Source: Treponema sp. UBA4326
GTDB lineage: Bacteria; Spirochaetota; Spirochaetia; Treponematales; Treponemataceae
Assembly: GCA_002393835.1 (NCBI GenBank)
Contig: DGTW01000253.1
Coordinates: 1 to 24,347 of the forward strand
Reading direction: 5' to 3'
DNA length: 24,347 nt
A program made the translations under genes and the position numbers. Numbering within the stretch: position 1 is the stretch's first letter; every line of letters starts with the position of its first letter. Below the pieces are notes generated by a model that did not search any database, had not been told where the DNA came from, and saw nothing but the letters and a program-made list of their open reading frames with translations. Of the stretch, positions 5,356 through 13,512 are shown piece after piece.

Positions 5356-5785
5356 AATCATTTTAACAGCCGCAATCTGGTTCTTCGTTTTGATTTTTTT
5401 CATTCTTGCCTGCGTAAAGTGCCGTCGTATCCGTGTTTTCCCACCGCTTGTAATTGTTCTTTCGGTCACATTTTTTTCACTTTTGTCGCCGTCGGGGGAA
5501 GTGCTACTATCAATAGGTAGTTTCAAAATCACTTTGGACTCTCTTTTGCTAGGTTTGCGTCGAAGCGGAATCCTGGTCGGGATGGTTTTCCTTTCGAGAC
5601 TTATTATTTCTCAGAAGTCAGGAAAAACCTTTATGAGTCATGGAGGCATAATATCAAACAAACTAACGGAAGTTTTCTTTTATCTCAATCTTCTGACCGA
5701 AAAGAAAATTTCCTTCAAGAAAGGTCATATTATCGAAGCTATAGACCAGCGGCTTTGTGAAATCTGGGATGCGTATGAACACTGA
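5345..5785 (+). CDS. Small membrane protein, possible EcfT-like partner of the Gx protein
   Basis: A 146-residue protein with two or three hydrophobic segments near the N terminus (IILTAAIWFFVLIFFILACV, VFPPLVIVLSVTFFSLLS) and a later LLLGLRRSGILVGMVFLSRLIIS. The GSFKITLDSLLLGLRRSG stretch resembles the middle of EcfT/CbiQ transporter T-components (GP.ITREGL..ALR), but the protein is far shorter than a typical EcfT (about 250 residues), so this is tentative. It starts inside the Gx gene (11-base overlap, GAGGTG upstream), showing translational coupling, and its end overlaps hrpB. The C-terminal part (SFKKGHIIEAIDQRLCEIW) is soluble. If it pairs with the Gx protein, the two may form a minimal uptake unit; no ATPase gene is adjacent. 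Confidence 0.55.
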   Translation: MKSEIILTAAIWFFVLIFFILACVKCRRIRVFPPLVIVLSVTFFSLLSPSGEVLLSIGSFKITLDSLLLGLRRSGILVGMVFLSRLIISQKSGKTFMSHGGIISNKLTEVFFYLNLLTEKKISFKKGHIIEAIDQRLCEIWDAYEH

Positions 5786-8450
5786 ACTTTCCAATCTTCC
5801 GATTTTTCCATATCTCGACCAAATCTGCGAAAATCTCAAATCTTCTGAATCCCGCTTCCTCGTGCTGACCGCTGAGACTGCCGCAGGAAAATCCACCGCC
5901 GTACCGATTGCCTTGCTGGAGCATTTTGAGGGAAAAATCCTTATGCTGGAGCCTCGTCGACTTGCGGCATCTGCCATCGCAGACAGGCTTTCTGATTTAC
6001 TGGGTGAGGAAACTGGCGGGACTGTGGGCTATCGTCTTCATCTTGAATCAAAAGTTTCTGCCTCGACCCGGCTTGAAGTGATTACAGAGGCGATTTTGAC
6101 CCGCCGTTTGCAGGCTGACCCTCTCCTGGAAGATGTTAATGTGATTGTCCTGGACGAGTTCCATGAGCGTTCCATTCATTCTGACCTTGCTCTTGCCTTC
6201 TTAAAGGAGACCATGCTTCTTCGGGATGATTTGTTCGTAATCGTTATGAGTGCGACTATAGACTATCGCTCGATAGCTGAATATTTGGGGAGTAAAGGAA
6301 ATCCAGCTCCAGTTATGCAGATTCCGGGACGACAATTCCCTGTTGAAGTTGAATATAAGCCGAATTTGAGCGTTGCTAAGGCAATTTTTGAGGAATTAAA
6401 AAAAGATGCCTCACATGGACGCACTGGATTAAAAACTAACGATAGTTATAAACTCCCTTCTAAAAACGAATCCCATCTTGTCGAAAAGAATGATTCTCCC
6501 GATTCTGACAAAAAATATCGTTCGGACACAATTCTAGCCTTTCTTCCAGGCATTTATGAAATCAGGAAGACAAAATCCGAGCTTGAAGACTACCTTTCGG
6601 AAGCTGATATTGACTGTGAGATTCTTATTCTTCACAGTTCCCTTCCTTTAAGTGAGCAGCGGAAAGTTCTTCGCCCTTGTTCATCGGATTCTCCCCGCCG
6701 TGTGATTCTTTCTTCGGCCATTGCGGAAACTTCGCTCACGGTTCCCGGTGTTACGATTGTCGTGGATTCAGGCCTTTGCCGTGTTAACAAAATGAATGTT
6801 GCACTGGGAATGGAGCATCTTGTGACCGAGAGCGAAAGCCTTTTCAGCGCTGAGCAGCGGGCAGGTCGTGCCGGTCGAGTCAGTGCAGGAAGATGTGTCC
6901 GTTTGTGGGGCCAGCATGATGTGCGCCTGGAGCAGAATCAGCCGGAAATTCTTCGTGCTGATTTGACAGGTCTTGTGCTTGAATGTGCCCAGTGGGGAGC
7001 TGGTGAAATCGAAAAACTTGACTGGCTGACAGAGCCGAGTGAGTCAGCCTGGAACGCTGCAAAATTTTTGCTCGAAAATCTGAATTGCTTAGAATCTTAC
7101 AAAGACTCAAATGGAAAAAAATCGACAAAAATCACTGAAAAAGGAAAGGCCGTTCTGAAGCTTGGCCTGCATCCCCGGCTTGCCTGCGTGGCTCTTGCCG
7201 GCGGAGCGGAGTCAGTTCTTCCATTTTCTGAATATGCGGAGGCAGCCCCTGAGCGGCAGAAAATTTTCCTAGATGACTTGAAGAGGCGATTAAAGGATTG
7301 TCGGTTCAAAGCAAATGACATGGTTTCTGCTGACGAAGATGCCCCACATGGATGTGGGGTAAACTTAGGGAGAGAAAGTTCTGTTTGTCGAGAGGTGAAC
7401 AGAACTTTCTCGTACGAATCAAAAAATCCACGGAAGGATTTTTTGTTCGAAGGATTTCCGGATCGTCTTGCCCGGCTTTCCCCGGAAACTCAGCCCAACG
7501 CAGACTGCGGCGAATATCAGTTTCCCAGCGGACGAAAGGCCTGGCTTAACCGGGAGCTTCTTTCACGGGCGAATCTTTCTTCCTTTCCGGCATGGCTTGT
7601 CGCGGTGGAAGTTGACGCTGGTGAGAGAACTGGAAAAATCTATTCATTTGAGGCGATAAGTGACGGGCAGGCAGAAGTCTTTTTGAAAAAGCACGCAAAA
7701 AGTCAAATCAAAACGGAATTTATTGGACTAACGAATGGAAGTGATTTCAAAAATCTTTCGGTTCAGAAAAAAGAAATTCTCTCTTACGGTGCCATTGTCC
7801 TCAAAGAAAAGAAAATGCCTGCTGAAAGTGAAGATTTTGCGTTGGCACTTTGTGACCTTGTGGATAAAAAAGGCTTAAAATCGCTACCGCTCGATAGCAA
7901 AATTGAGAATTTTTTGCTCAGGGCAGAGTTTTATATCAAAAATCAAAGAGAAAACCCACATTCTGATTCAAAAAATGATTATTCTGAGCTTGTTTCTGAA
8001 TCTGAATTGCAGAAAAAGTTCGATTCTCTTGAAAAAAATGCTGATGAATGGCTACGACCGTTCGTTAAGTCACAAAAAATCAACGCACAGGATATTTATG
8101 ACGCTCTTTACTGGTATCTTGAAGGAAGTGAGATTGATTCAAAAGTTCCCCTTCAAATCAATCTGGCTAACGGACGGAAGCGAAAAATTGTCTATGAAAA
8201 AAAAGCGGACGGTAAGATTGTGCCGACCCTCGAAATCATTATCCAGCAAATTTTTGGCTGCTTTGAGAGCCCGAAGATTCTCGGAAAGCCGGTCTTGCTC
8301 AAACTTCTTTCACCAGCGAGCCGCCCGCTTCAAATCACGGACGACCTTGCAAATTTCTGGAATGGAGCCTGGATTGAAATCTGCAAGGAAATGAAAGGCC
8401 GCTATCCTAAGCATAACTGGGATTACAGAGTTTGTGAGGAAAGTCAATAA
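5775..8450 (+). CDS. hrpB: ATP-dependent DEAH-type helicase HrpB
   Basis: An approximately 891-residue superfamily 2 helicase. Motifs in order: Walker A TAETAAGKST (32-41, with A where G is usual), EPRRLAA, DEFH motif II (127-130) in VLDEFHERSIHSDLALAF, SAT motif III (159-161), FLPG..EI (motif IV region), and QRAGRAGR motif VI (about 361-368). A C-terminal HrpB-type region follows, including FPDRLA and LANFW..AW near the end. HrpB proteins are usually 810-850 residues; the excess comes from two polar insertions, around 211-250 and 521-560. The second is encoded by three consecutive hairpins (7342-7449). ATG 5775 gives a start just before the helicase domain; GTG 5757 and ATG 5769 are alternatives. 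It overlaps the preceding gene. The substrate of HrpB is not well defined. Confidence 0.92.
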   Translation: MNTELSNLPIFPYLDQICENLKSSESRFLVLTAETAAGKSTAVPIALLEHFEGKILMLEPRRLAASAIADRLSDLLGEETGGTVGYRLHLESKVSASTRLEVITEAILTRRLQADPLLEDVNVIVLDEFHERSIHSDLALAFLKETMLLRDDLFVIVMSATIDYRSIAEYLGSKGNPAPVMQIPGRQFPVEVEYKPNLSVAKAIFEELKKDASHGRTGLKTNDSYKLPSKNESHLVEKNDSPDSDKKYRSDTILAFLPGIYEIRKTKSELEDYLSEADIDCEILILHSSLPLSEQRKVLRPCSSDSPRRVILSSAIAETSLTVPGVTIVVDSGLCRVNKMNVALGMEHLVTESESLFSAEQRAGRAGRVSAGRCVRLWGQHDVRLEQNQPEILRADLTGLVLECAQWGAGEIEKLDWLTEPSESAWNAAKFLLENLNCLESYKDSNGKKSTKITEKGKAVLKLGLHPRLACVALAGGAESVLPFSEYAEAAPERQKIFLDDLKRRLKDCRFKANDMVSADEDAPHGCGVNLGRESSVCREVNRTFSYESKNPRKDFLFEGFPDRLARLSPETQPNADCGEYQFPSGRKAWLNRELLSRANLSSFPAWLVAVEVDAGERTGKIYSFEAISDGQAEVFLKKHAKSQIKTEFIGLTNGSDFKNLSVQKKEILSYGAIVLKEKKMPAESEDFALALCDLVDKKGLKSLPLDSKIENFLLRAEFYIKNQRENPHSDSKNDYSELVSESELQKKFDSLEKNADEWLRPFVKSQKINAQDIYDALYWYLEGSEIDSKVPLQINLANGRKRKIVYEKKADGKIVPTLEIIIQQIFGCFESPKILGKPVLLKLLSPASRPLQITDDLANFWNGAWIEICKEMKGRYPKHNWDYRVCEESQ
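7339..7449. repeat. In-frame hairpin cluster inside hrpB
   Basis: Three perfect inverted repeats follow each other within hrpB: CCCCACAT 7342-7349 with ATGTGGGG 7352-7359; a 14-base arm 7372-7385 with 7398-7411; and CAAAAAATCC 7420-7429 with GGATTTTTTG 7436-7445, extended by CGAA/TTCG. The reading frame stays open. The stretch begins GATGCCCCACATGGATG, nearly the same as bases at 6405-6421, where the other insertion in the same protein begins. It encodes a polar linker just before the conserved FPDRLA motif. Confidence 0.75.
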
Positions 8451-8551
8451 ATACATGAAGTTTTTAGCAAAATAAAGTTTTTTTTATGGCTATTTTTGAA
8501 AAGCTGTTGTAAAATAATCTTAAAACCATGTTTTTGCAGAGGATTATTTAC

Positions 8552-10198
8552 ATGAGAAGTTTTAAAATTAAAAACTCTTTCAATGAGATTCCACAGGCGG
8601 TTGATTTTCTGCGCGCGGAACTTTCAAGAAAAAAACTGCCTAAAAAGATTCTTTTTCAAACTCTTCTTACATCTGAAGATGTCATAACAAAAATGATTGA
8701 AAATTCCACAGAGGAAATAAAAATTTCTGTTGGTGGATTTCTTGGCAGAACAGAAATTCGTATGAGTGCAAAAGGAACCCCCTTTGAAAGTTCTGATATA
8801 GCTGAAAAACTTCTTTTCACAGAAGAGTGTTCGGATAATGAAGAGGCAAACATTGTACTCCGCAATATGATTTCAAAGCTTTTTGGAAATAATCTTGCTG
8901 TCCGTAATGATAATGGAGTCAATAAAGTCGTAATTGATGTGGCGAAGTCTCGGTTCAGGCAGCTGATATTTACGATATTTGCACTTGTTGCTGGTGTCAT
9001 TTGCGGTCTTGTAATGCAATCTTTCTTACCTGCGGATATTTCTAAGGCAGTTTCAAAAAATGTTTTTGTACCGGTTTACACCTCGTTTATGAATACGCTC
9101 AAACTCATTGTTGCGCCGCTTGTATTCTGTTCAATTGCATCTAGCATTGCTGATTTCAGTGATTTAAGGGCACTTGGAAAACTGGCTGTAAAAATTGTTA
9201 TTTTCTATTTGTTCACATCGTTGATTTCAATTTGTGTAGGTTTATTCAGCTATAAGATTTTCCCGATAGGCGACCCGTCTTTAATTGATGCCGTCACAGA
9301 TGCTGGAAAAGCAACGATAGCAAAAGGAGCAGCAGCTTCGGTTTCAATCAGGGACACACTTCTTGGAATATTGCCGACAAACATCATAAGTCCATTTGAA
9401 AAATCAGATATGCTTCAGTTGATTTTTATGGCGATTCTGCTTGGAATGGCGACAAGTTCGATTTCAGGAAAATATCCAATTGTAAAAGAATGTATAACTG
9501 CGTTTTATGCTGTCTGTTCAAAAATTACGACCGTTTTAGTAGGTTTTATTCCGGTTGTTGTTTTCTGCTCCATGGCAAAAATGATGACTTCACTGAATAT
9601 TTCTAATTTTCTGAATGTAATTACCTGGGTTCCTGTTATTTATTTTGCGGATATCCTGATGATAGTGGCATATATGCTCTTGCTGGCAATAATTGGGGGA
9701 CTGAATCCGTTTAAATTTCTGGGAAAGTTTTATCCGGCAATGATTTCGGCATTTACATTCGCTTCAAGCAATGCTGCGCTCCCGTCTTCAATCAAGCAGG
9801 TCGATGAAATGGGAGTCTCAAAGCGAGTTTATTCCTTTTCTTTGCCACTTGGTGCCACAATAAACATGGACGGTTCCTGTATTACTTTAATAATTACGGC
9901 CTTGTTCATGGCAAAAATTTTCTCAATTCCTGTAACGCCAGGAATTTTGCTTTCACTATTTGTTTCAATTATGGTGCTTTCAGTTGGATCTCCCGGAGTT
10001 CCTGGCGGAAACCTTGTCTGTATCACATTGATTATTCCTCAGATTGGAGTTCCCGCCGAAGCTGTCAGTCTTGTAATGGGATTGTATCCTCTTGTCAGCA
10101 TGATGCAGACATGTGCAAATGTAACTGGTGATGCTGTTGTCTCATCAATAGTTGCGAAACATGAAAAGCTTCTTGATTTGAAGAAATATAATGAATGA
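8552..10198 (+). CDS. Dicarboxylate/amino acid:cation symporter with soluble N-terminal domain
   Basis: A 548-residue protein. From about residue 133 on it is a DAACS (SDF, glutamate-transporter fold) symporter with about eight helices. Signature parts: APLVFCSIASSI, the serine-rich hairpin SSNAALPSS (about 403-411), NMDGS (about 438, the family's NMDGT substrate/cation site) and GSPGVPGGN in hairpin 2. It takes up C4-dicarboxylates or acidic amino acids with Na+ or H+. The first 130 residues are an added soluble domain, with LTSEDVITKMIENS and KGTPFE resembling the N and G1 boxes of a GHKL/RsbW-type ATP-binding fold, though weakly. ATG 8552 is chosen because AGAGGA precedes it; ATG 8528 is in frame. 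It is separate from hrpB by 101 bases with no clear promoter or terminator seen. Confidence 0.85.
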   Translation: MRSFKIKNSFNEIPQAVDFLRAELSRKKLPKKILFQTLLTSEDVITKMIENSTEEIKISVGGFLGRTEIRMSAKGTPFESSDIAEKLLFTEECSDNEEANIVLRNMISKLFGNNLAVRNDNGVNKVVIDVAKSRFRQLIFTIFALVAGVICGLVMQSFLPADISKAVSKNVFVPVYTSFMNTLKLIVAPLVFCSIASSIADFSDLRALGKLAVKIVIFYLFTSLISICVGLFSYKIFPIGDPSLIDAVTDAGKATIAKGAAASVSIRDTLLGILPTNIISPFEKSDMLQLIFMAILLGMATSSISGKYPIVKECITAFYAVCSKITTVLVGFIPVVVFCSMAKMMTSLNISNFLNVITWVPVIYFADILMIVAYMLLLAIIGGLNPFKFLGKFYPAMISAFTFASSNAALPSSIKQVDEMGVSKRVYSFSLPLGATINMDGSCITLIITALFMAKIFSIPVTPGILLSLFVSIMVLSVGSPGVPGGNLVCITLIIPQIGVPAEAVSLVMGLYPLVSMMQTCANVTGDAVVSSIVAKHEKLLDLKKYNE

Positions 10199-10232
10199 TA
10201 TAGAGTAGAAATCAAATTCATAGGACCTTTAT

Positions 10233-11381
10233 ATGATAAAAACCGCTGTTTTGGGTGTTGGAAACATGGGGAGCAAATATGCCTACCTTCTTCAAGACGG
10301 AGCAATCGAAGGAATGGAACTTTCCGCCATTACGAGGATAAAGGAGCCATACAAGTCAAAGCTTAAGCCTTCCATAAAAAAAGGGCTTCCAGTTTTTGAA
10401 TCTGCCGACCAGCTTTTTGCTTCTCTGGAAAATGGCCAGCTTAAGCTTGATGCGGTTATAATCGCAACTCCCCACTATTCACATTCGGAACTTGCAATCC
10501 GGGCTTTTAAGAATGGCCTCCATGTTTTAAGCGACAAGCCTTCTGGTGTTTACAGCCGACAGGCAAGGCTTATGGAAGAGGCAGCTGACGAGTCTGGAAA
10601 AATCTTCGGAATGGTTTTCAATCAGCGGACTATGCCGATTCATCAAAAGCTTTACGAACTGGTAAATTCAAAAAAATACGGAGAGCTAAAAAGACTTAAC
10701 TGGGTAGCAACTGACTGGTATCGGCCTGAAACTTACTATAAATCGGCTCCATGGCGGGCAAGCTGGGAAAAAGATGGCGGCGGAGTTCTTCTGAATCAAT
10801 GCCCACATAATTTTGACTTGATTCAGTGGATTTGTGGAATGCCCAAAAAACTTCAGGCTTTCTGCTGGGAAGGTCATTTTCATAATATTGAAGTTGAAGA
10901 TGATGCAAGCGTCTTCTTTGAGTGGGAAAATGGAGCCACTGGAACATTCATTACTTCAACTGGAGATGCACCCGGAGTCAATCGCCTGGAAATTTCCCTT
11001 GAAGAAGCCATGATTGTCTGTGAAAACGGAAAAATTAAAATCGGCAGCGTTGAAAAAGCCATGGGCGGAAAGGAAAAAGATTATAGGAAGACAGCCACGG
11101 ATTTTTTCAGGCATATTGATGCTGAATGGAGTGAGATTATTCCAGAAAAAGAAAGTGAACCATATCAAAAGGTTCTGAGTGCTTTTGCAGATGAAATTTA
11201 TGGCAAGGGAAAATGTATTGCTGATGGCCGTGAAGGAAGAAAAAGCCTGATTTTATCGAATGCAATGTATCTTTCTTCATGGAAAGGACAGATGATTAAG
11301 CTTCCGAAAGCTGGCAGCAAGGATGAACTTGATTTTGAAAAAGAATTTGAAGCTGAATTAGCCAGGAAAATAAAAGAATGA
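10233..11381 (+). CDS. Gfo/Idh/MocA-family NAD(P)-dependent oxidoreductase
   Basis: A 382-residue soluble enzyme. The N-terminal Rossmann fold has GVGNMG (8-13) and IIATPHYSH; the catalytic lysine is K102 in DKP (family EKP). The C-terminal domain has GGGVLLNQCPHNFDLIQW with H192 as the probable catalytic histidine. Members oxidise or reduce sugars, inositols and amino-sugars; the substrate cannot be read here. The W/Y-rich segment DWYRPETYYKSAPWRASW is typical of the sugar-dehydrogenase branch of the family. An AGGA site lies just before the ATG. It overlaps the next family member by four bases (ATGA), so the two are co-translated and probably act on related sugars. Confidence 0.88.
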   Translation: MIKTAVLGVGNMGSKYAYLLQDGAIEGMELSAITRIKEPYKSKLKPSIKKGLPVFESADQLFASLENGQLKLDAVIIATPHYSHSELAIRAFKNGLHVLSDKPSGVYSRQARLMEEAADESGKIFGMVFNQRTMPIHQKLYELVNSKKYGELKRLNWVATDWYRPETYYKSAPWRASWEKDGGGVLLNQCPHNFDLIQWICGMPKKLQAFCWEGHFHNIEVEDDASVFFEWENGATGTFITSTGDAPGVNRLEISLEEAMIVCENGKIKIGSVEKAMGGKEKDYRKTATDFFRHIDAEWSEIIPEKESEPYQKVLSAFADEIYGKGKCIADGREGRKSLILSNAMYLSSWKGQMIKLPKAGSKDELDFEKEFEAELARKIKE

Positions 11382-12445
11382 AGAGAAAAGCAAGGTTTGT
11401 AATCGTAGGATCAGGCTGGCGGGCATCATATTATCTCAGGATTGCCAAAAACCTTCCTGATTTTTTTGAAGTCGCAGCTGTTCTTTGCCGTAGGGCAGAA
11501 AAAGCTGAAGCCCTTTCAAAGGAATGGGGAATTTATGCGACAAGCTCAGTTTCCGAATGTATAGACATGAAGCCAGATTTTGTTGTGGTGGCGGTCTCAA
11601 AAAATTCAGGGAACCAAGTCGCCCTTGAATGGCTGGACAGGGGCTTTTTTGTTCTGGCAGAAACGCCGGCCGCACTTAATTTTGAGGCAATCGAAAAATT
11701 AAAAAAACTCTCCCCAGAAAAAAAATCCCGCCTCATTGTGGCAGAGCAATACCGGCTTTATCCCGAAAATACTGCGATTATCCGTCTTTTGGAAAGTGAT
11801 TTGCTTGGTCCAGTTTCGGCACTGAATATTTCTTTGGCTCATGAATATCATGCAGCAAGTCTGATTCGTGCTTTTATGAAAATTCCTGCTGGTATGAAAT
11901 TTTTCGTCCGTGCAAAAAGCTATGAATTTCCAACCGTGGAAACGCTAAGTCGTTATGAGTCATTTAAAGACGGAAGAATCGCAAATAAAAAACGAACGGT
12001 CGCTAGTTTTGAGTTCCAGAATGGAAAAGTTGCCTTCTACGATTTTGATTCAGAACAATATCGCTCACCAATCCGAAAGAACAGCCTGAAAATTCAAGGA
12101 CTGCGTGGTGAAATAATTGATAGGAAAGTTTATTATCTTGATGAAAAGAATGAGGGGAAGGAATCTGAGATAGTCATAGAGAGGCGAAAAGTCCATCGCA
12201 AAACAGAAAATCCGAATTTCAAGGAATTTGACGAAATCAAGAAAATCACATTTGAAGGAAAAAATCTATACGAAGCTCCTTTTGGGCTTTGTGGTCTTTC
12301 CCAGGATGAAACGGCAATAGCCCTTCTTATGCAAAAAACTTACGACTATTCGTTAGCTAGAGACTTTTGCAAGCATCCTTACCCGCTGGAAGAAGCGATA
12401 CAGGATGCTTATATGGCGATTATGATGCAAAGTGGGCAACTGTAA
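11378..12445 (+). CDS. Gfo/Idh/MocA-family protein lacking the catalytic lysine
   Basis: A 355-residue Rossmann protein with GSGWRA (11-16) as nucleotide-binding loop, VVAVSKNSGNQVAL and the AETPAAL motif at 94-100. The lysine of the usual EKP is replaced by T96, so ordinary hydride-transfer chemistry with lysine is not possible; a subgroup of the family with ETP exists. The conserved histidine of the C-terminal domain is not evident either; the region near residues 153-160 reads LAHEYHAAS. It starts four bases inside the end of the preceding oxidoreductase. It may be a partner subunit, a sugar-binding regulator, or an enzyme with other chemistry. It ends three bases from a convergent XRE gene, with no terminator visible between them. 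Confidence 0.8.
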   Translation: MKRKARFVIVGSGWRASYYLRIAKNLPDFFEVAAVLCRRAEKAEALSKEWGIYATSSVSECIDMKPDFVVVAVSKNSGNQVALEWLDRGFFVLAETPAALNFEAIEKLKKLSPEKKSRLIVAEQYRLYPENTAIIRLLESDLLGPVSALNISLAHEYHAASLIRAFMKIPAGMKFFVRAKSYEFPTVETLSRYESFKDGRIANKKRTVASFEFQNGKVAFYDFDSEQYRSPIRKNSLKIQGLRGEIIDRKVYYLDEKNEGKESEIVIERRKVHRKTENPNFKEFDEIKKITFEGKNLYEAPFGLCGLSQDETAIALLMQKTYDYSLARDFCKHPYPLEEAIQDAYMAIMMQSGQL

Positions 12446-12447
12446 GC

Positions 12448-12762
12448 TTATTTTTGAAATTCCTTCTGAATTGCTTCATTCACAGCCTGCATGACATTTT
12501 TCTCTAACAGACGAAGCGATTTACAATATTCTTTTTTAGCTAAATCTTCTGGGGTGAACAGAATCCTATATTCAATTCCTAAGGCTATTGCAATTTTTTC
12601 GATAATATCGATAGATGGTGAACGATTTCCCAACTCAATTTGAGTTACATAAGATGGTGAGATTTCGGCTTTTTCGGCAAGTTTTTCTTGGCTCCATCCA
12701 AGTTCAGTTCTTAATCTACGGATGTTTGTTTTTAGCATAATCTCGATTGGAATTTCGTTCAT
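12448..12762 (-). CDS. XRE-family helix-turn-helix regulator
   Basis: A 104-residue protein with one Cro/CI-type HTH: NIRRLRTELGWSQEKLAEKAEISPSYVTQIELGNRSPSIDIIEKIAIALGI, very close to the consensus of the fold. The tail (CKSLRLLEKNVMQAVNEAIQKEFQK) is helical and could form a dimer. Neither ATG 12762 nor an in-frame ATG at 12738 has a good ribosome site. It is divergent from the outer-membrane barrel gene; a large palindrome (12824-12855) lies between them and is a good candidate binding site, by position. Confidence 0.85.
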   Translation of the reverse strand: MNEIPIEIMLKTNIRRLRTELGWSQEKLAEKAEISPSYVTQIELGNRSPSIDIIEKIAIALGIEYRILFTPEDLAKKEYCKSLRLLEKNVMQAVNEAIQKEFQK

Positions 12763-12790
12763 TATTTAAAAATATGACAGAGAGTAATAT

Positions 12791-12819
12791 TTGAATATAT
12801 ACGGAGAGTGTGTTAATAT
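12791..12819 (+). promoter_or_regulatory. Promoter of the outer-membrane barrel gene
   Basis: TTGAAT (12791-12796) and TAATAT (12814-12819) are 17 bases apart. Transcription would start near 12826, at the left edge of the large palindrome 12824-12855. Confidence 0.55.
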
Positions 12820-12823
12820 TATG

Positions 12824-12855
12824 ACTAAGCGTGAGTATATACTCTTACGCTTAGT
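12824..12855. promoter_or_regulatory. Large palindrome at the transcription start (operator or leader hairpin)
   Basis: Arms ACTAAGCGT and ACGCTTAGT enclose GAGTATATACTC, itself a perfect 12-base palindrome (12833-12844), with two extra Ts on the right. The whole 32 bases sit where transcription of the barrel gene would start. It can be an operator for the adjacent XRE protein, or form a stable hairpin at the mRNA 5' end. No T run follows, so it is not a terminator. Confidence 0.6.
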
Positions 12856-12876
12856 AAATTATTTATGGAGTTTTTT

Positions 12877-13512
12877 ATGAAAAAAGTTTTATTGGTTTTA
12901 TTTTCATTATTTTGGATTCACGGAGTGTTTGCTAGTGAAAATTGGAGTGGAAATATCAATTTGGGAATGGGACTTCCTTTTTACGATGTAACTTTCAAAG
13001 CTAAAAATAGTACAGCTAGTGCAGATATAGATGGCAAAGGAAACGGCGTTAATTTTGCGTTTAGTGATCAGTTGATTCACAAGCCGAGCGGATTTTTATT
13101 TGAGGTTGGTTTGAATATAGGTGGTCAGAAGATTAAAGATTTTTATCAAGGGGATGATGAATGGGGCTTTGATTTTTCTGGCTATTTAGGATTGGGTTAT
13201 GCTTTTAAGCATGATGAGAAAGGTACGATTTCGTTTGCTGCTTTGCTAGGATATGATTGGATGCGTGTTAGTAAAGATGTTTCGTATTTATATTCTGGCT
13301 ATAACTATAATATGGAACTTGAATCAAATTCCTTCGCTTTTTTTATTGGGGCAAATTTGACTGGTGTAGCTAAAATATCTAAAAGAGTCGGGCTGTTTGC
13401 TTCATTTTTATTTGCTGTTCCTGTAGCTGGATGGGAAACAATGAAAGTCAGCTATCGAGGAATAAGTTATTCAGAAAGTTATGATTTGAAATCAGGTGGA
13501 TATTATATTTGA
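12877..13512 (+). CDS. Outer-membrane beta-barrel-like protein, C-terminus cut by TGA
   Basis: A 211-residue exported protein with a signal peptide (MKKVLLVLFSLFWIHGVFA, cut before SENWSG) and then alternating strands rich in aromatics and glycine (LGMGLPFYDVTF, GYLGLGYAF, FAALLGYDWM, FFIGANL), as in small spirochaetal outer-membrane barrels. ATG 12877 is chosen for GGAG six bases upstream; ATG 12865 is in frame. The frame ends at TGA 13510-13512, but continues open for ten more codons to TAA 13543-13545, coding PSFGLSITID, which looks like the missing last strand. A single C-to-T change (CGA to TGA) would explain this. The product may be misassembled, or the stop may be read through. Control by the divergent XRE gene is likely. 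Confidence 0.72.
   Translation: MKKVLLVLFSLFWIHGVFASENWSGNINLGMGLPFYDVTFKAKNSTASADIDGKGNGVNFAFSDQLIHKPSGFLFEVGLNIGGQKIKDFYQGDDEWGFDFSGYLGLGYAFKHDEKGTISFAALLGYDWMRVSKDVSYLYSGYNYNMELESNSFAFFIGANLTGVAKISKRVGLFASFLFAVPVAGWETMKVSYRGISYSESYDLKSGGYYI

Noticed and set aside
5739..5977. Minus-strand frames opposite the start of hrpB
   Set aside because: They are antisense shadows of clearly coding helicase sequence.
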